DNA from: Thermotogaceae bacterium
Lineage (GTDB): Bacteria > Thermotogota > Thermotogae > B21-G9 > HyVt-16
DNA: 14,718 nt
Assembly: GCA_011043375.1 (NCBI GenBank)
Contig: DQYP01000257.1
Span: 1 to 14,718, forward strand
Direction of reading: 5' to 3'
Position 1 is the stretch's first letter, and the number at the start of each line of letters is the position of its first letter. This document shows, piece after piece, positions 7,234 through 13,752 of the stretch. The notes under the pieces were generated by a model. The model was not told the origin of the DNA, did not search any database, and was given only the letters and a program-made list of their open reading frames with translations. Made by a program: the position numbers and the translations under genes.

Positions 7234-7674
7234 TCAAAATTCGAAAGATATTCCAAAAGAAATTTTAGATGGGTTAATCACCGTAATCGGTGAATTGAGA
7301 TTATATGATGCTTCGCCGAATAAACCTAAATTACTCATTTTTATCTCTAAACCAATTGTTCCGTACAAATCAGTGCTAAAATCGAATATGTTTGACAAAT
7401 TACTCAAATTGAATTCTTTGGTTAATCCCCCATAAGGTATTAAATCTCCTGCAGGTATCGCCAAAAATAATGAACCTTTCATATAAAAACCATTTGTCAA
7501 ATCCTTCAACACGGAAAGATCAACACCTAAGAAACTGTTGAATGATCTTATTCCCCCACCAAGAGAAGTGATATTAAGATTTTCCATTTCTGCTCTCACG
7601 GTTAATTCAATGGGAAAAATTAGAATTGGTAACAACAAAAAGACAAATAGAGGTAAGAACTTTACCAATCTCAT
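7234..7674 (-). CDS. small secreted beta-rich protein, possible outer-envelope protein
   Basis: The family is not recognised. The 146-residue product starts at an ATG about seven bases after AAGGGG. It has a textbook signal peptide: Arg2 and Lys5, then a leucine/phenylalanine-rich core to about residue 22 (I-F-P-I). The remaining roughly 124 residues show alternating hydrophobic/polar strands separated by short N-, S- and G-rich turns. The C-terminus is F-G-I-S-F-E-F, again an aromatic end as in outer-membrane barrels. The near-identical endings of this protein and its downstream neighbour (F-G-I-S-F) suggest the same export or assembly route, or distant homology. The sequence has no cysteine and no catalytic motif. 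A candidate promoter lies just upstream, so it may be transcribed apart from the LysM gene. An outer-envelope location is inference. Confidence 0.72.
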   Translation of the reverse strand: MRLVKFLPLFVFLLLPILIFPIELTVRAEMENLNITSLGGGIRSFNSFLGVDLSVLKDLTNGFYMKGSLFLAIPAGDLIPYGGLTKEFNLSNLSNIFDFSTDLYGTIGLEIKMSNLGLFGEASYNLNSPITVINPSKISFGISFEF

Positions 7675-7717
7675 AGCGTAACCCCTTTCTATTTAAAAGC
7701 TTGCTGCTCGCAAAGTA

Positions 7718-7747
7718 ATTATAAAATACTTGGTACTTAAAATGCAA
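7718..7747 (-). promoter_or_regulatory. candidate sigma-70 promoter for the secreted-protein gene
   Basis: On the minus strand a perfect -10 box TATAAT (7723-7718) is preceded by TTGCAT (7747-7742) with an 18-base spacer. It lies between the LysM gene stop and the start at 7674. The predicted transcript would begin near 7711, giving a leader of about 36 bases. The -35 box is weak after TTG. Confidence 0.5.
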
Positions 7748-7752
7748 ATTTT

Positions 7753-8505
7753 CTATTTTTCCTGCAAAAACACGGCCATTTGTGTTCTGTAAATCCCTAC
7801 ATCTTTATCGAGTTCCAACAACACGTTTATCATGAGTTTATTGCCTTTATAATCTAAATTAATATCTCCACCGTAAAAAACGAAATTGAAAGAACCATCT
7901 GGAACATCCATTTTCAATCTTTTAATATTCGAGAATTTACGATTTTTTCCCTCGCCTATGACAAACTTTTCTGATCTGTTCGTGTTATCAAAAAAGACTT
8001 CCATTGTTGACATATAAAAACTGATAGTTGGTATCTCGAATTCAATGAAAAACCTCTCCACTACTGGATTCATTACATTCAAAAGAACTGACAATTTGAA
8101 TATGTGAGAGGTGGAAGCCTCAACCTTTACCTTTCCAAAATAATTGTTCTCGTTTTCAAATTTGTACTCATACTCAGGTTCGTTTAATGTCTTGAAGATA
8201 AGCCTTAAATTCTTCAGCAAAACAAATTTCTGACTTTTCAAAGTACAACCATCACTGCTTTTCTCAAAGATCATATTCGTTTCAACGTAAGGAACGAAAA
8301 TATCCATAAATTGGCCCACATCCAATTTTTCCGGATTGGTGAGTCCATTCCTTTTAACTAGAATATCCGGTCGTGTAGCAAAAAACCGGGAGATCCTGTA
8401 TAAAGTATCTCCCGGTTCAACCATATATCTCCAAAGAAAGGTTTCTTTCGAAAAACTCAGAGCACTTATAAATAACATTATGATTAAAATGATGTACTTT
8501 TTCAT
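7753..8505 (-). CDS. secreted LysM-domain protein
   Basis: The likely start is ATG 8505, which gives 250 residues beginning with a clean signal peptide (M-K-K-Y, hydrophobic core to residue 18, A-L-S-F-S). The open frame reaches 8559, but the upstream part overlaps the thioredoxin reductase 3' end and lacks signal-peptide logic. One LysM domain follows at about residues 27-71. It has the Y-M-V-E-P-G-D-T-L-Y-R-I-S start, the R-N-G-L central turn and a V-G-Q-x-x-x-I-F-V-P end, so it should bind peptidoglycan or a related glycan outside the cytoplasm. The remaining roughly 180 residues are beta-rich and match no family I recognise; no hydrolase motif is seen. There is no good Shine-Dalgarno; the start lies seven bases after the trxB stop, so translation probably depends on coupling. 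A role in the cell wall or anchoring of the outer sheath is inference. Confidence 0.8.
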   Translation of the reverse strand: MKKYIILIIMLFISALSFSKETFLWRYMVEPGDTLYRISRFFATRPDILVKRNGLTNPEKLDVGQFMDIFVPYVETNMIFEKSSDGCTLKSQKFVLLKNLRLIFKTLNEPEYEYKFENENNYFGKVKVEASTSHIFKLSVLLNVMNPVVERFFIEFEIPTISFYMSTMEVFFDNTNRSEKFVIGEGKNRKFSNIKRLKMDVPDGSFNFVFYGGDINLDYKGNKLMINVLLELDKDVGIYRTQMAVFLQEK

Positions 8506-8512
8506 AATCGAA

Positions 8513-9472
8513 TCAATCGAAATATTTTCTTGCAGCAATAGTAGCCGCAATGGCTCCATCAGAAACTGCGGTTATCACCTGTCTCACTGATTTCACCCTA
8601 ACATCTCCTGCAGCAAAAATCCCTTTAACGCTCGTCTCCATATCTTCATTTGTTATTATGAAACCATTCTCGTCCGTTTCAACAAAATCCTTGAATATTC
8701 CACTGTTCGGTTCCAAACCTATGAATATGAAAACTCCATCAACTGGTAATTCCTCTATCTTTCCTGTCTTAACATTTTGCAAGACAAGGGCTTCAACCTT
8801 ATCATTTCCTTTTATTTCTTTAACCACCGTATCCCATATGAAATCTATCCTTGGATTTTTAAACGCTTTTTCTTGCAAACTCTTAACGGCTCTCAATTTA
8901 TCCCTTCTATGGATTATAGTAACTTTCGATACTATCCTCGATAAGTATAGAGATTCATCAACTGCAGAATCTCCACCACCAATCACGACAACGTTTTTAT
9001 TTGCAAAGAATGCACCATCACAAACTGCACAATATGACACACCTTTGCTTATGAATTCATCCTCACCTGGAACACCCAATTTTCTCGGTGAAGCACCCGT
9101 CGCTATTATTATCACCTTCGATTTGTATACCCTTCCATTATCAAGGTGTACAAGTTTGGAATTTTCATTATCTAACTCGAGCTTTACAACTTCCCCGTAA
9201 TCAAATTCTGTTCCAAACAAATCGGCGTGTTCTTTGAATTTTTGGGCGAGTTCATTGCTATTTATTATTCCATATCCGGGGTAGTTCTCCATAACATCGG
9301 TCAGAAGAATCTGACCCCCTTCAATATTTTTTTCTACAACCAAGGTGGAAAGTCCTGCTCTTCCTGAGTAAATAGCTGCTCCCAAGCCTGCAGGACCGGC
9401 ACCTATTATTATTACATCGTATTCTGTTTTCTCGGGCCCTGTTTTCTTTGCCTCGAGGTCGAAAAAAACCAT
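8513..9472 (-). CDS. trxB: thioredoxin reductase (NADPH, FAD, CxxC)
   Basis: Low-molecular-weight thioredoxin reductase that passes electrons from NAD(P)H through FAD and a disulfide to a thioredoxin-like protein, here probably the product of the adjacent upstream gene. The ATG has AAGGAGTGATC behind it and yields 319 residues. An N-terminal extension of about 17 residues precedes the FAD site G-A-G-P-A-G (24-29). The redox-active C-A-V-C is at 148-151. The NAD(P) domain has G-G-G-D-S-A (165-170) and H-R-R at 188-190, the arginine pattern linked to NADPH use. The C-terminal FAD motif A-A-G-D-V-R and R-Q-V-I-T-A are intact. It follows the disulfide oxidoreductase gene by 26 bases and precedes the LysM gene. 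T. maritima has the same gene pair, where this enzyme reduces the glutaredoxin-like partner. Confidence 0.97.
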   Translation of the reverse strand: MVFFDLEAKKTGPEKTEYDVIIIGAGPAGLGAAIYSGRAGLSTLVVEKNIEGGQILLTDVMENYPGYGIINSNELAQKFKEHADLFGTEFDYGEVVKLELDNENSKLVHLDNGRVYKSKVIIIATGASPRKLGVPGEDEFISKGVSYCAVCDGAFFANKNVVVIGGGDSAVDESLYLSRIVSKVTIIHRRDKLRAVKSLQEKAFKNPRIDFIWDTVVKEIKGNDKVEALVLQNVKTGKIEELPVDGVFIFIGLEPNSGIFKDFVETDENGFIITNEDMETSVKGIFAAGDVRVKSVRQVITAVSDGAIAATIAARKYFD

Positions 9473-9498
9473 CCTGCGATCACTCCTTGGAACATTTT

Positions 9499-10164
9499 TT
9501 ACTTTTTCAATCCCTTCAATACTTCATTCAAGTAATTGGCTTCCGGAAGAGCTCCCACAAAGCTGTAATCCTCGTTAACTACTATATGTGGAACTGCCGA
9601 AACCCCAAACTTCGTTGAAAGCTCCATGAACTCATTAGCCTCTATCATCTCTCCGATTATGTTGTCGTTGACAAGTGCAAAATGATGTGCCATCAAAACA
9701 GCCCTTGGACAATAAGGACAAGTTGGAGTAACGAAAACTTGTATTCTCACCTCATGATCGATCTTTTTGAGTTGCTCAATCGTCTCAGGTGAAAGATTAG
9801 GAACAGGACCCTTTGAAAAGGTTACTATATCATCAATGAGAGTTGAAAATTCATGACCAGACGGTATACCATAGAATCTGACACCGTAATCTTTTCCATT
9901 CTCGTCGAGGATGATCAACGCCGGAACTCTTTGTACATCATACTTTTGGACCATTTCTTCATCTTTGCCGAAATCGTAAACTTCAAGTTCTATTCTTTCA
10001 TCAACATCGATGAGTTCTTTCAAAAGATTCTGAGTCAGATCACAGTATTCACAGATCGATTCATCGTCGACTCTGAACAGAAGAATTTTCACTTTTTTCT
10101 GCAACTCCTCAGAGAAAATTTTTTTTAAGTCGTTTACTATCTTGCTATTTAAAAGCTTGGGCAT
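9499..10164 (-). CDS. glutaredoxin-like protein disulfide oxidoreductase (two thioredoxin folds)
   Basis: A 221-residue cytosolic protein made of two tandem thioredoxin-fold domains, the architecture of the PDO family of thermophiles. With ATG 10164 (AAGGAG nine bases upstream), the first domain (about 1-115) has C-E-Y-C at 38-41 and a V-P cis-proline at 79-80. The second (about 120-221) has the glutaredoxin-type C-P-Y-C at 148-151 and a later V-P cis-proline. A TTG one codon earlier is also possible. Both active sites keep their cysteine pairs. The protein likely accepts electrons from the adjacent thioredoxin reductase and reduces or forms disulfides in cytosolic proteins, which are common in hyperthermophiles. 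It is the first gene after a promoter at 10199-10227, so PDO, trxB and the LysM gene would form one unit. Confidence 0.92.
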   Translation of the reverse strand: MPKLLNSKIVNDLKKIFSEELQKKVKILLFRVDDESICEYCDLTQNLLKELIDVDERIELEVYDFGKDEEMVQKYDVQRVPALIILDENGKDYGVRFYGIPSGHEFSTLIDDIVTFSKGPVPNLSPETIEQLKKIDHEVRIQVFVTPTCPYCPRAVLMAHHFALVNDNIIGEMIEANEFMELSTKFGVSAVPHIVVNEDYSFVGALPEANYLNEVLKGLKK

Positions 10165-10198
10165 CAAATCACTCTCCTTGTTAAATTTTTCCTATACC

Positions 10199-10227
10199 CT
10201 TATATGGTAACATTACAACTTGTCCAA
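10199..10227 (-). promoter_or_regulatory. sigma-70-type promoter for the PDO-trxB-LysM operon
   Basis: On the minus strand TTGGAC (10227-10222) and TATAAG (10204-10199) are separated by exactly 17 bases. They begin directly beyond the stop codon of the membrane-protein gene. Transcription would start near 10192, leaving a leader of about 28 bases before ATG 10164. Spacing and position are good; both boxes deviate from consensus by one or two bases. Confidence 0.65.
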
Positions 10228-10752
10228 TTAATGACTGCAACGTTTCAATACCCTTAATTTTTCCAAGAAAAAGATTCCAAATCCTGTGAGAATCAAAATC
10301 AATTGGATTATTCCTATTATCTCCCTGGGTATCGACTCCGATTTACCAATGATGAAAGCCAAGAACAGAATGCTGAAGGTTTCCAAAAAGTGTGAGACTA
10401 TGGATTTTATATTCCTTGGGAGTAAATACTTCAAAAAATATTCTCTTTTCGTGTAACCAAGCGACAAGAACATCACTTTATGTCTGACGTCATAACCAAA
10501 GAGTATTTTTAAGAAAAAATTCAACGTTTTCAGGTAGGTCAGCAAGCCAATTATAAATATTTCTAACGACAAAGAAGTGCGCACAGATATCACGAGCATG
10601 GATAGTCCAAACAGAGTATATATATTCACGATATCTAAGAAAGTAAAAACATCTCTTTCTTTTTTCCCTGCCAATAAATAGGCACCTGGAATTCCTAAAA
10701 AAGTAGCTATGAGAACCAAAAATAGAGAGTAGAAAAACATATCCATTAACAT
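10228..10752 (-). CDS. small multi-pass membrane protein resembling an ABC-importer permease
   Basis: A 174-residue integral membrane protein starting at ATG 10752 with GGGAG four bases away. Roughly four or five hydrophobic segments are visible (about 6-28, 38-57, 61-86, 118-136 and 145-163). Two features recall binding-protein-dependent permeases of the ModB/CysT kind. One is a first helix ending G-I-P-G-A-Y-L-L-A (20-28). The other is a cytoplasmic loop L-G-Y-T-K-R-E-Y-F, then L-K-Y-L-L-P at 98-112, which fits the EAA pattern (G, spacing, then L-P) that docks on the ATPase. It is shorter than typical permeases (over 200 residues), and no ATPase or binding-protein gene is nearby. It follows the SPFH gene by 19 bases and is the last gene of the rpsF transcript unless there is readthrough. 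It could be a degenerate or repurposed permease; this is similarity by eye, not a proven assignment. Confidence 0.7.
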   Translation of the reverse strand: MLMDMFFYSLFLVLIATFLGIPGAYLLAGKKERDVFTFLDIVNIYTLFGLSMLVISVRTSLSLEIFIIGLLTYLKTLNFFLKILFGYDVRHKVMFLSLGYTKREYFLKYLLPRNIKSIVSHFLETFSILFLAFIIGKSESIPREIIGIIQLILILTGFGIFFLEKLRVLKRCSH

Positions 10753-10771
10753 ACCGACTCCCTAAAAAACA

Positions 10772-11698
10772 TCAATTTTCCTCTGATTCCTGATCTTTCT
10801 TTTCTTTGAAAAGCTCCGATATTCCGGCTATACTCCCAAGTATTCCACTTGCCTCCAAAGGCAGGAATATTTTAGTTGCCTTACCATTTGCAATCTCTTT
10901 CAAAGCATCGAGATATTTAACTGCCAAAAGATCATTCGAGGGATTCCCTTCATGAATTGCACCGAAGATTTGAATTATAGCTTTTGCCTGCCCCTCAGCT
11001 TCGGCAATAAATTGATATTTTCTTGCAGCCGCAACCTTTTTAATTGCCTCAGCTTCTCCTTCAGCCTTCAAAATCGCTGCCTGCCTTTGTCCTTCAGCCC
11101 TGAGTATCTCAGATTGCTTTACACCCTCTGCTTCCAAAATTGCTGCCCTCTTTGTTCTCTCAGCTTTCATCTGCCTACTCATAGCTTCCATAATGTCATT
11201 TGGTGGATCTATTTTCTTTATTTCCACTCTCGTTACCTTCACACCCCATTTGTCAGTTGCTTCATCTAAAACTTCTCTTAATTTCGCATTTATGGCTTCC
11301 CTCGATGTTAGGGTCTGGTCAAGCTCGAGTTCACCGATTACATTTCTCAAATTGGTTTGAGCAAGTTTCACAGCCGCGGTTTGGAAGCTACCAACATTAT
11401 ATATCACTCTAAACGCATCGGTTATTTCATAATATATCACAGCATCTACCGTAACGACCACATTGTCTTTTGTTATGACTTCTTGCGGTGGAACATCTAT
11501 AACCATCTCACGCATATCTACTTTTATCATTCTGTCAAAAAACGGGATTATAAAATGTAATCCGGATTTAACCTCTTTTTTGAATTTTCCCAATCTTTCT
11601 ATCAAACCTCGTTCATATGGTCTGACAATTCTTATACCACTCGCAGCTATTACGAGTATAAAAAAGGCTATTATTCCCCAAAAAATCAGCATGCTCAC
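10772..11698 (-). CDS. SPFH/band 7 (stomatin-like, paraslipin-type) membrane protein
   Basis: A membrane-scaffold protein of the stomatin/QmcA group. The GTG at 11698 overlaps the NfeD stop (GTGA) and is seven bases after AAAGGAGG; an ATG two codons later is the alternative. The 308 residues comprise an N-terminal membrane anchor (about 4-22), then the SPFH domain starting R-I-V-R-P-Y-E-R-G-L-I-E-R-L-G and G-L-H-F-I-I-P-F-F. The R-E-M-V-I-D-V-P-P-Q-E-V and K-D-N-V-V-V-T-V-D signatures follow. An alanine/glutamate-rich coiled coil with repeated A-E-G motifs spans about 190-245, and the tail is charged. Proteins of this type form large oligomers organising membrane microdomains, and bacterial genes for them are commonly paired with nfeD, as here. 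The exact cellular role is unknown. HflK/HflC is less likely because no second copy is present. Confidence 0.93.
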   Translation of the reverse strand: MSMLIFWGIIAFFILVIAASGIRIVRPYERGLIERLGKFKKEVKSGLHFIIPFFDRMIKVDMREMVIDVPPQEVITKDNVVVTVDAVIYYEITDAFRVIYNVGSFQTAAVKLAQTNLRNVIGELELDQTLTSREAINAKLREVLDEATDKWGVKVTRVEIKKIDPPNDIMEAMSRQMKAERTKRAAILEAEGVKQSEILRAEGQRQAAILKAEGEAEAIKKVAAARKYQFIAEAEGQAKAIIQIFGAIHEGNPSNDLLAVKYLDALKEIANGKATKIFLPLEASGILGSIAGISELFKEKKDQESEEN

Positions 11699-12138
11699 TC
11701 TCCCCCCTCCTTTAGAGGTTCTACGATCAAAGTCGTTCCCTCCAACTTCAAAATTTTGACTCTCGAATCCTTACGTATCACTCCCTCAAAATTCGAGACA
11801 GCTCTCCATTCTTCAGAACCAACCTTGACTATTCCAAAGCTACCGGGTTTTATCTCCTTGGTTACCCTACCTACTTGCCCAATGATTTCATCCACATTTA
11901 TCTCTTTTTCAGAAGATCCAACAAATTTCTTGGCAAACGGTCTGGTTAAAGCAACCAAGATCCCAGAAACGAGAACAAAAGTAACCGTTTGAAACAAAAT
12001 GGAGAAGTCAAAGTACGCAAGCACTGAAGCTGCAAATGCTCCAAGACCAAACCAAAATATGAAAAACGTGGGAGTGACGATCTCTATCACGGTTAGAATG
12101 ACACCCAATATGACCCACGTTAGGAAGGCATTGAACAT
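11695..12138 (-). CDS. short NfeD-like membrane protein (no protease domain)
   Basis: Partner protein of SPFH scaffolds. ATG 12138 with GGAGG about eight bases upstream gives 147 residues. The frame is open to 12171, but that overlaps the RNase Z 3' end and has no ribosome-binding site. The N-terminal half has three or so membrane segments (about 4-24, 25-42, 44-62) including V-I-E-I-V-T-P-T-F-F-I-F-W-F-G, a typical NfeD segment. The C-terminal half (about 80-147) is the soluble OB-fold with G-Q-V-G-R-V, the G-S-F-G-I-V-K-V-G-S-E-E-W-R-A strand pair and V-I-R-K-D-S-R-V-K-I. The ClpP-like serine protease domain found in long NfeD proteins is absent, so this is the short NfeD1b form usually encoded next to paraslipins. 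Its stop overlaps the SPFH start, implying co-translation. Confidence 0.93.
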   Translation of the reverse strand: MFNAFLTWVILGVILTVIEIVTPTFFIFWFGLGAFAASVLAYFDFSILFQTVTFVLVSGILVALTRPFAKKFVGSSEKEINVDEIIGQVGRVTKEIKPGSFGIVKVGSEEWRAVSNFEGVIRKDSRVKILKLEGTTLIVEPLKEGGE

Positions 12139-12158
12139 ATTATCGCCTCCTAATATTT

Positions 12159-13001
12159 TTAACGGACCCAAATCTTACCTGGATACACATAATCCAAACT
12201 AACATCACTCAACTGTGAGCCGGCCTTTCTAATTATTTTATCAACAACTGATTCATACCTACTCGATATATGATACAATACAGCATTTTTGACTCTGGTT
12301 TTTTCAATCAGTTCCAAAACTTCTTCCAGCGATGCGTGAATCTCTCCCTTTCTATCTTTTTTACTCAAGAAGGTGCATTCATGCAACAGAAAATCAGTAC
12401 CCTCGACGACTTCGGGACTCAATGCCATTGTATCGCCACTTATAGTGAGAATCTTCTTCTCGTACGTGTACGTCAAATGATCCCTACCCATTTTATTCAT
12501 TAAAGCTATTATTTTCTCCTTTGGTAAACATAAAAACTCTTTTCTGAGTTTTCTTCTCTCTTCAATAATATTGTAACCAAAAGCTGGTTCACTCAACGTG
12601 TGTCTAACTTGAAAGGTTACTACAAACCTTTTGGTATTGCCATTGTCTTTTACGAGTATTCTTTCACCAACACCTATTGGAAAAAACTCCAATTCGTACT
12701 TCAATTCTGAGTTCACTTTTTTTATGAAATTTGAGTACTCCCTTATTGCATTACTGCCCTTTGGAAAATAAATCTCCAGTCTCTTTTCTCGATCACCCAT
12801 CGCATTATTTCTGGAATTGATGATCCCCCAAAGTCCTGCAATATGATCAGCATGTCCGTGAGTCAGAAATATTCTCTTTATTGCGAATATCTTATTCCCC
12901 ATGTACGAACTGATACCTTCACCTGCATCAAACAAAAGCCTATCCGGTGAATAGTATATCCACGTCGAAAACAAGGCCTTCGAATATATCATTAATTGCA
13001 A
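12159..13001 (-). CDS. rnz: ribonuclease Z (tRNase Z), Thermotoga-type
   Basis: Zinc metallo-beta-lactamase-fold endonuclease that removes the 3' trailer from tRNA precursors. A TTG start three bases after the rplI stop, with GGAGGG seven bases upstream inside rplI, gives 280 residues. An ATG at 12992 is too far from the Shine-Dalgarno. The start M-Q-L-M-I-Y-S-K-A-L-F-S-T-W and overall length match what I remember of T. maritima TM0864. The metal motif H-G-H-A-D-H is at 48-53, preceded by F-D-A-G-E-G, with the later ligands in S-G-D-T, H-E-C-T-F-L and Y-H-I-S-S-R-Y. The arm (exosite) region differs from E. coli and Bacillus enzymes, as in T. maritima. There the enzyme is known to cut after an encoded CCA rather than after the discriminator base. 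The position behind ribosomal genes fits a translation-related role. Confidence 0.95.
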   Translation of the reverse strand: MQLMIYSKALFSTWIYYSPDRLLFDAGEGISSYMGNKIFAIKRIFLTHGHADHIAGLWGIINSRNNAMGDREKRLEIYFPKGSNAIREYSNFIKKVNSELKYELEFFPIGVGERILVKDNGNTKRFVVTFQVRHTLSEPAFGYNIIEERRKLRKEFLCLPKEKIIALMNKMGRDHLTYTYEKKILTISGDTMALSPEVVEGTDFLLHECTFLSKKDRKGEIHASLEEVLELIEKTRVKNAVLYHISSRYESVVDKIIRKAGSQLSDVSLDYVYPGKIWVR

Positions 13002-13004
13002 TAA

Positions 13005-13454
13005 TTATCCCTCCGAAACTATCTCGATCTTTATCTTCCCTTTCACTCCTCCAGGAAGCCTGATTCCCACCTCGTAAGTCCCAAGTTCTTTTATGTGTTC
13101 ATCCAATTCTATATTCTTTTTATCGAATTCATCCCCTATTTCCTTTGAAATAGCCTCTGCAATGTTTGCTGAAGTCACAGCACCATAGAGCTTTCCACTT
13201 GATCCAGCCTTTGCCTTTATGATTATTTTTTTCTTTGAAAGATCCTTCAATTTGTTTTCATTTTCTTCTTTGAGTTTTTCAAATCTCCTCTGTTGTAGTT
13301 TCTTTTCCTTCTCGTAATGTTTCAAGTCCCCCTCTTTCAACTCTTTTGCAAGACCACGAGGTATCAAAAAATTTCTCGCATAACCGTTGGATACTTCCTT
13401 TATTTCGCCCTTTTTACCCAACTTCGCTACATCAGTCAAAAGTATTATCTTCAC
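13005..13454 (-). CDS. rplI: 50S ribosomal protein L9
   Basis: Structural protein of the large subunit that binds 23S rRNA domain V near the L1 stalk base and helps maintain reading-frame fidelity. A GTG start with GGGGTGATG upstream gives 149 residues, the usual length. The N-terminal rRNA-binding domain starts M-K-I-I-L-L-T-D-V-A-K-L-G-K-K-G and contains the family signature G-Y-A-R-N-F-L-I-P-R-G-L-A. A long lysine/glutamate-rich connecting helix (about 45-75) leads to the C-terminal domain with G-K-L-Y-G-A-V-T-S and L-P-G-G-V. It lies 37 bases after rpsR, separated by a strong hairpin that could lower its expression relative to S18. Its final codons carry the ribosome-binding site of rnz. 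Confidence 0.98.
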   Translation of the reverse strand: MKIILLTDVAKLGKKGEIKEVSNGYARNFLIPRGLAKELKEGDLKHYEKEKKLQQRRFEKLKEENENKLKDLSKKKIIIKAKAGSSGKLYGAVTSANIAEAISKEIGDEFDKKNIELDEHIKELGTYEVGIRLPGGVKGKIKIEIVSEG

Positions 13455-13466
13455 TTACATCACCCC

Positions 13467-13493
13467 ATAAAACAGAGGGGACATTGTCCCCTC
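13467..13493 (-). terminator. hairpin over the rpsR stop codon, possible attenuator
   Basis: On the minus strand GAGGGGAC (13493-13486) pairs perfectly with GTCCCCTC (13482-13475) around a three-base AAT loop, followed by TGTTTTAT. The stem includes the last two bases of the rpsR TGA stop. The T-tract is short and interrupted, so partial termination or an RNA processing and stability element between rpsR and rplI is more likely than full termination. Confidence 0.5.
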
Positions 13494-13710
13494 AATCTTT
13501 TGTGTATGGTAATAAAGCCATCTGTCTTGCTCTTTTTATAGCTATTTTAACCATCCTCTGATGTTTTGCACAATTACCGTTCGTTCTCCTCGGAATGATT
13601 TTACCTTTATCCGTTAAGAATTCTCTCAACAACTTGATGTCTTTATAATCAACATATTCTACCTTTCTTGAGCAGAGCCTGCATTTTCTCACTCTCCTTC
13701 TTTCTCTCAA
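13492..13710 (-). CDS. rpsR: 30S ribosomal protein S18, zinc-binding form
   Basis: Small-subunit platform protein that pairs with S6. A TTG start nine bases after GGAGG gives 72 residues, normal for the family. The basic N-terminus R-E-R-R-R-V-R-K is followed by C-R-L-C (Cys10, Cys13), and later N-G-N-C-A-K-H (Cys47, His50). Together these form a C-x2-C / C-x2-H set like the zinc-carrying S18 variants; many S18 proteins lack it. Core family motifs D-Y-K-D, L-x-x-F-L-T-D-x-G-K-I-I-P-R-R and Q-R-x-x-x-x-A-I-K-R-A-R are present. It sits 42 bases after ssb in the standard rpsF-ssb-rpsR-rplI order, and its stop codon is buried in a hairpin. Confidence 0.97.
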   Translation of the reverse strand: MRERRRVRKCRLCSRKVEYVDYKDIKLLREFLTDKGKIIPRRTNGNCAKHQRMVKIAIKRARQMALLPYTKD

Positions 13711-13752
13711 AACAAGCTCCTCCTTTCAAGCTAAATTTTTCAAAAATGAACA

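Noticed and set aside
8550..9200. A 216-codon open frame on the plus strand
   Set aside because: It lies wholly antisense to trxB, has no ribosome-binding site or recognisable domain, and its serine/threonine-rich composition is that of a shadow frame.
13317..13561. Overlapping plus-strand open frames opposite rplI and rpsR
   Set aside because: Two different frames are open at once over well-identified ribosomal genes; no start signal or family features.
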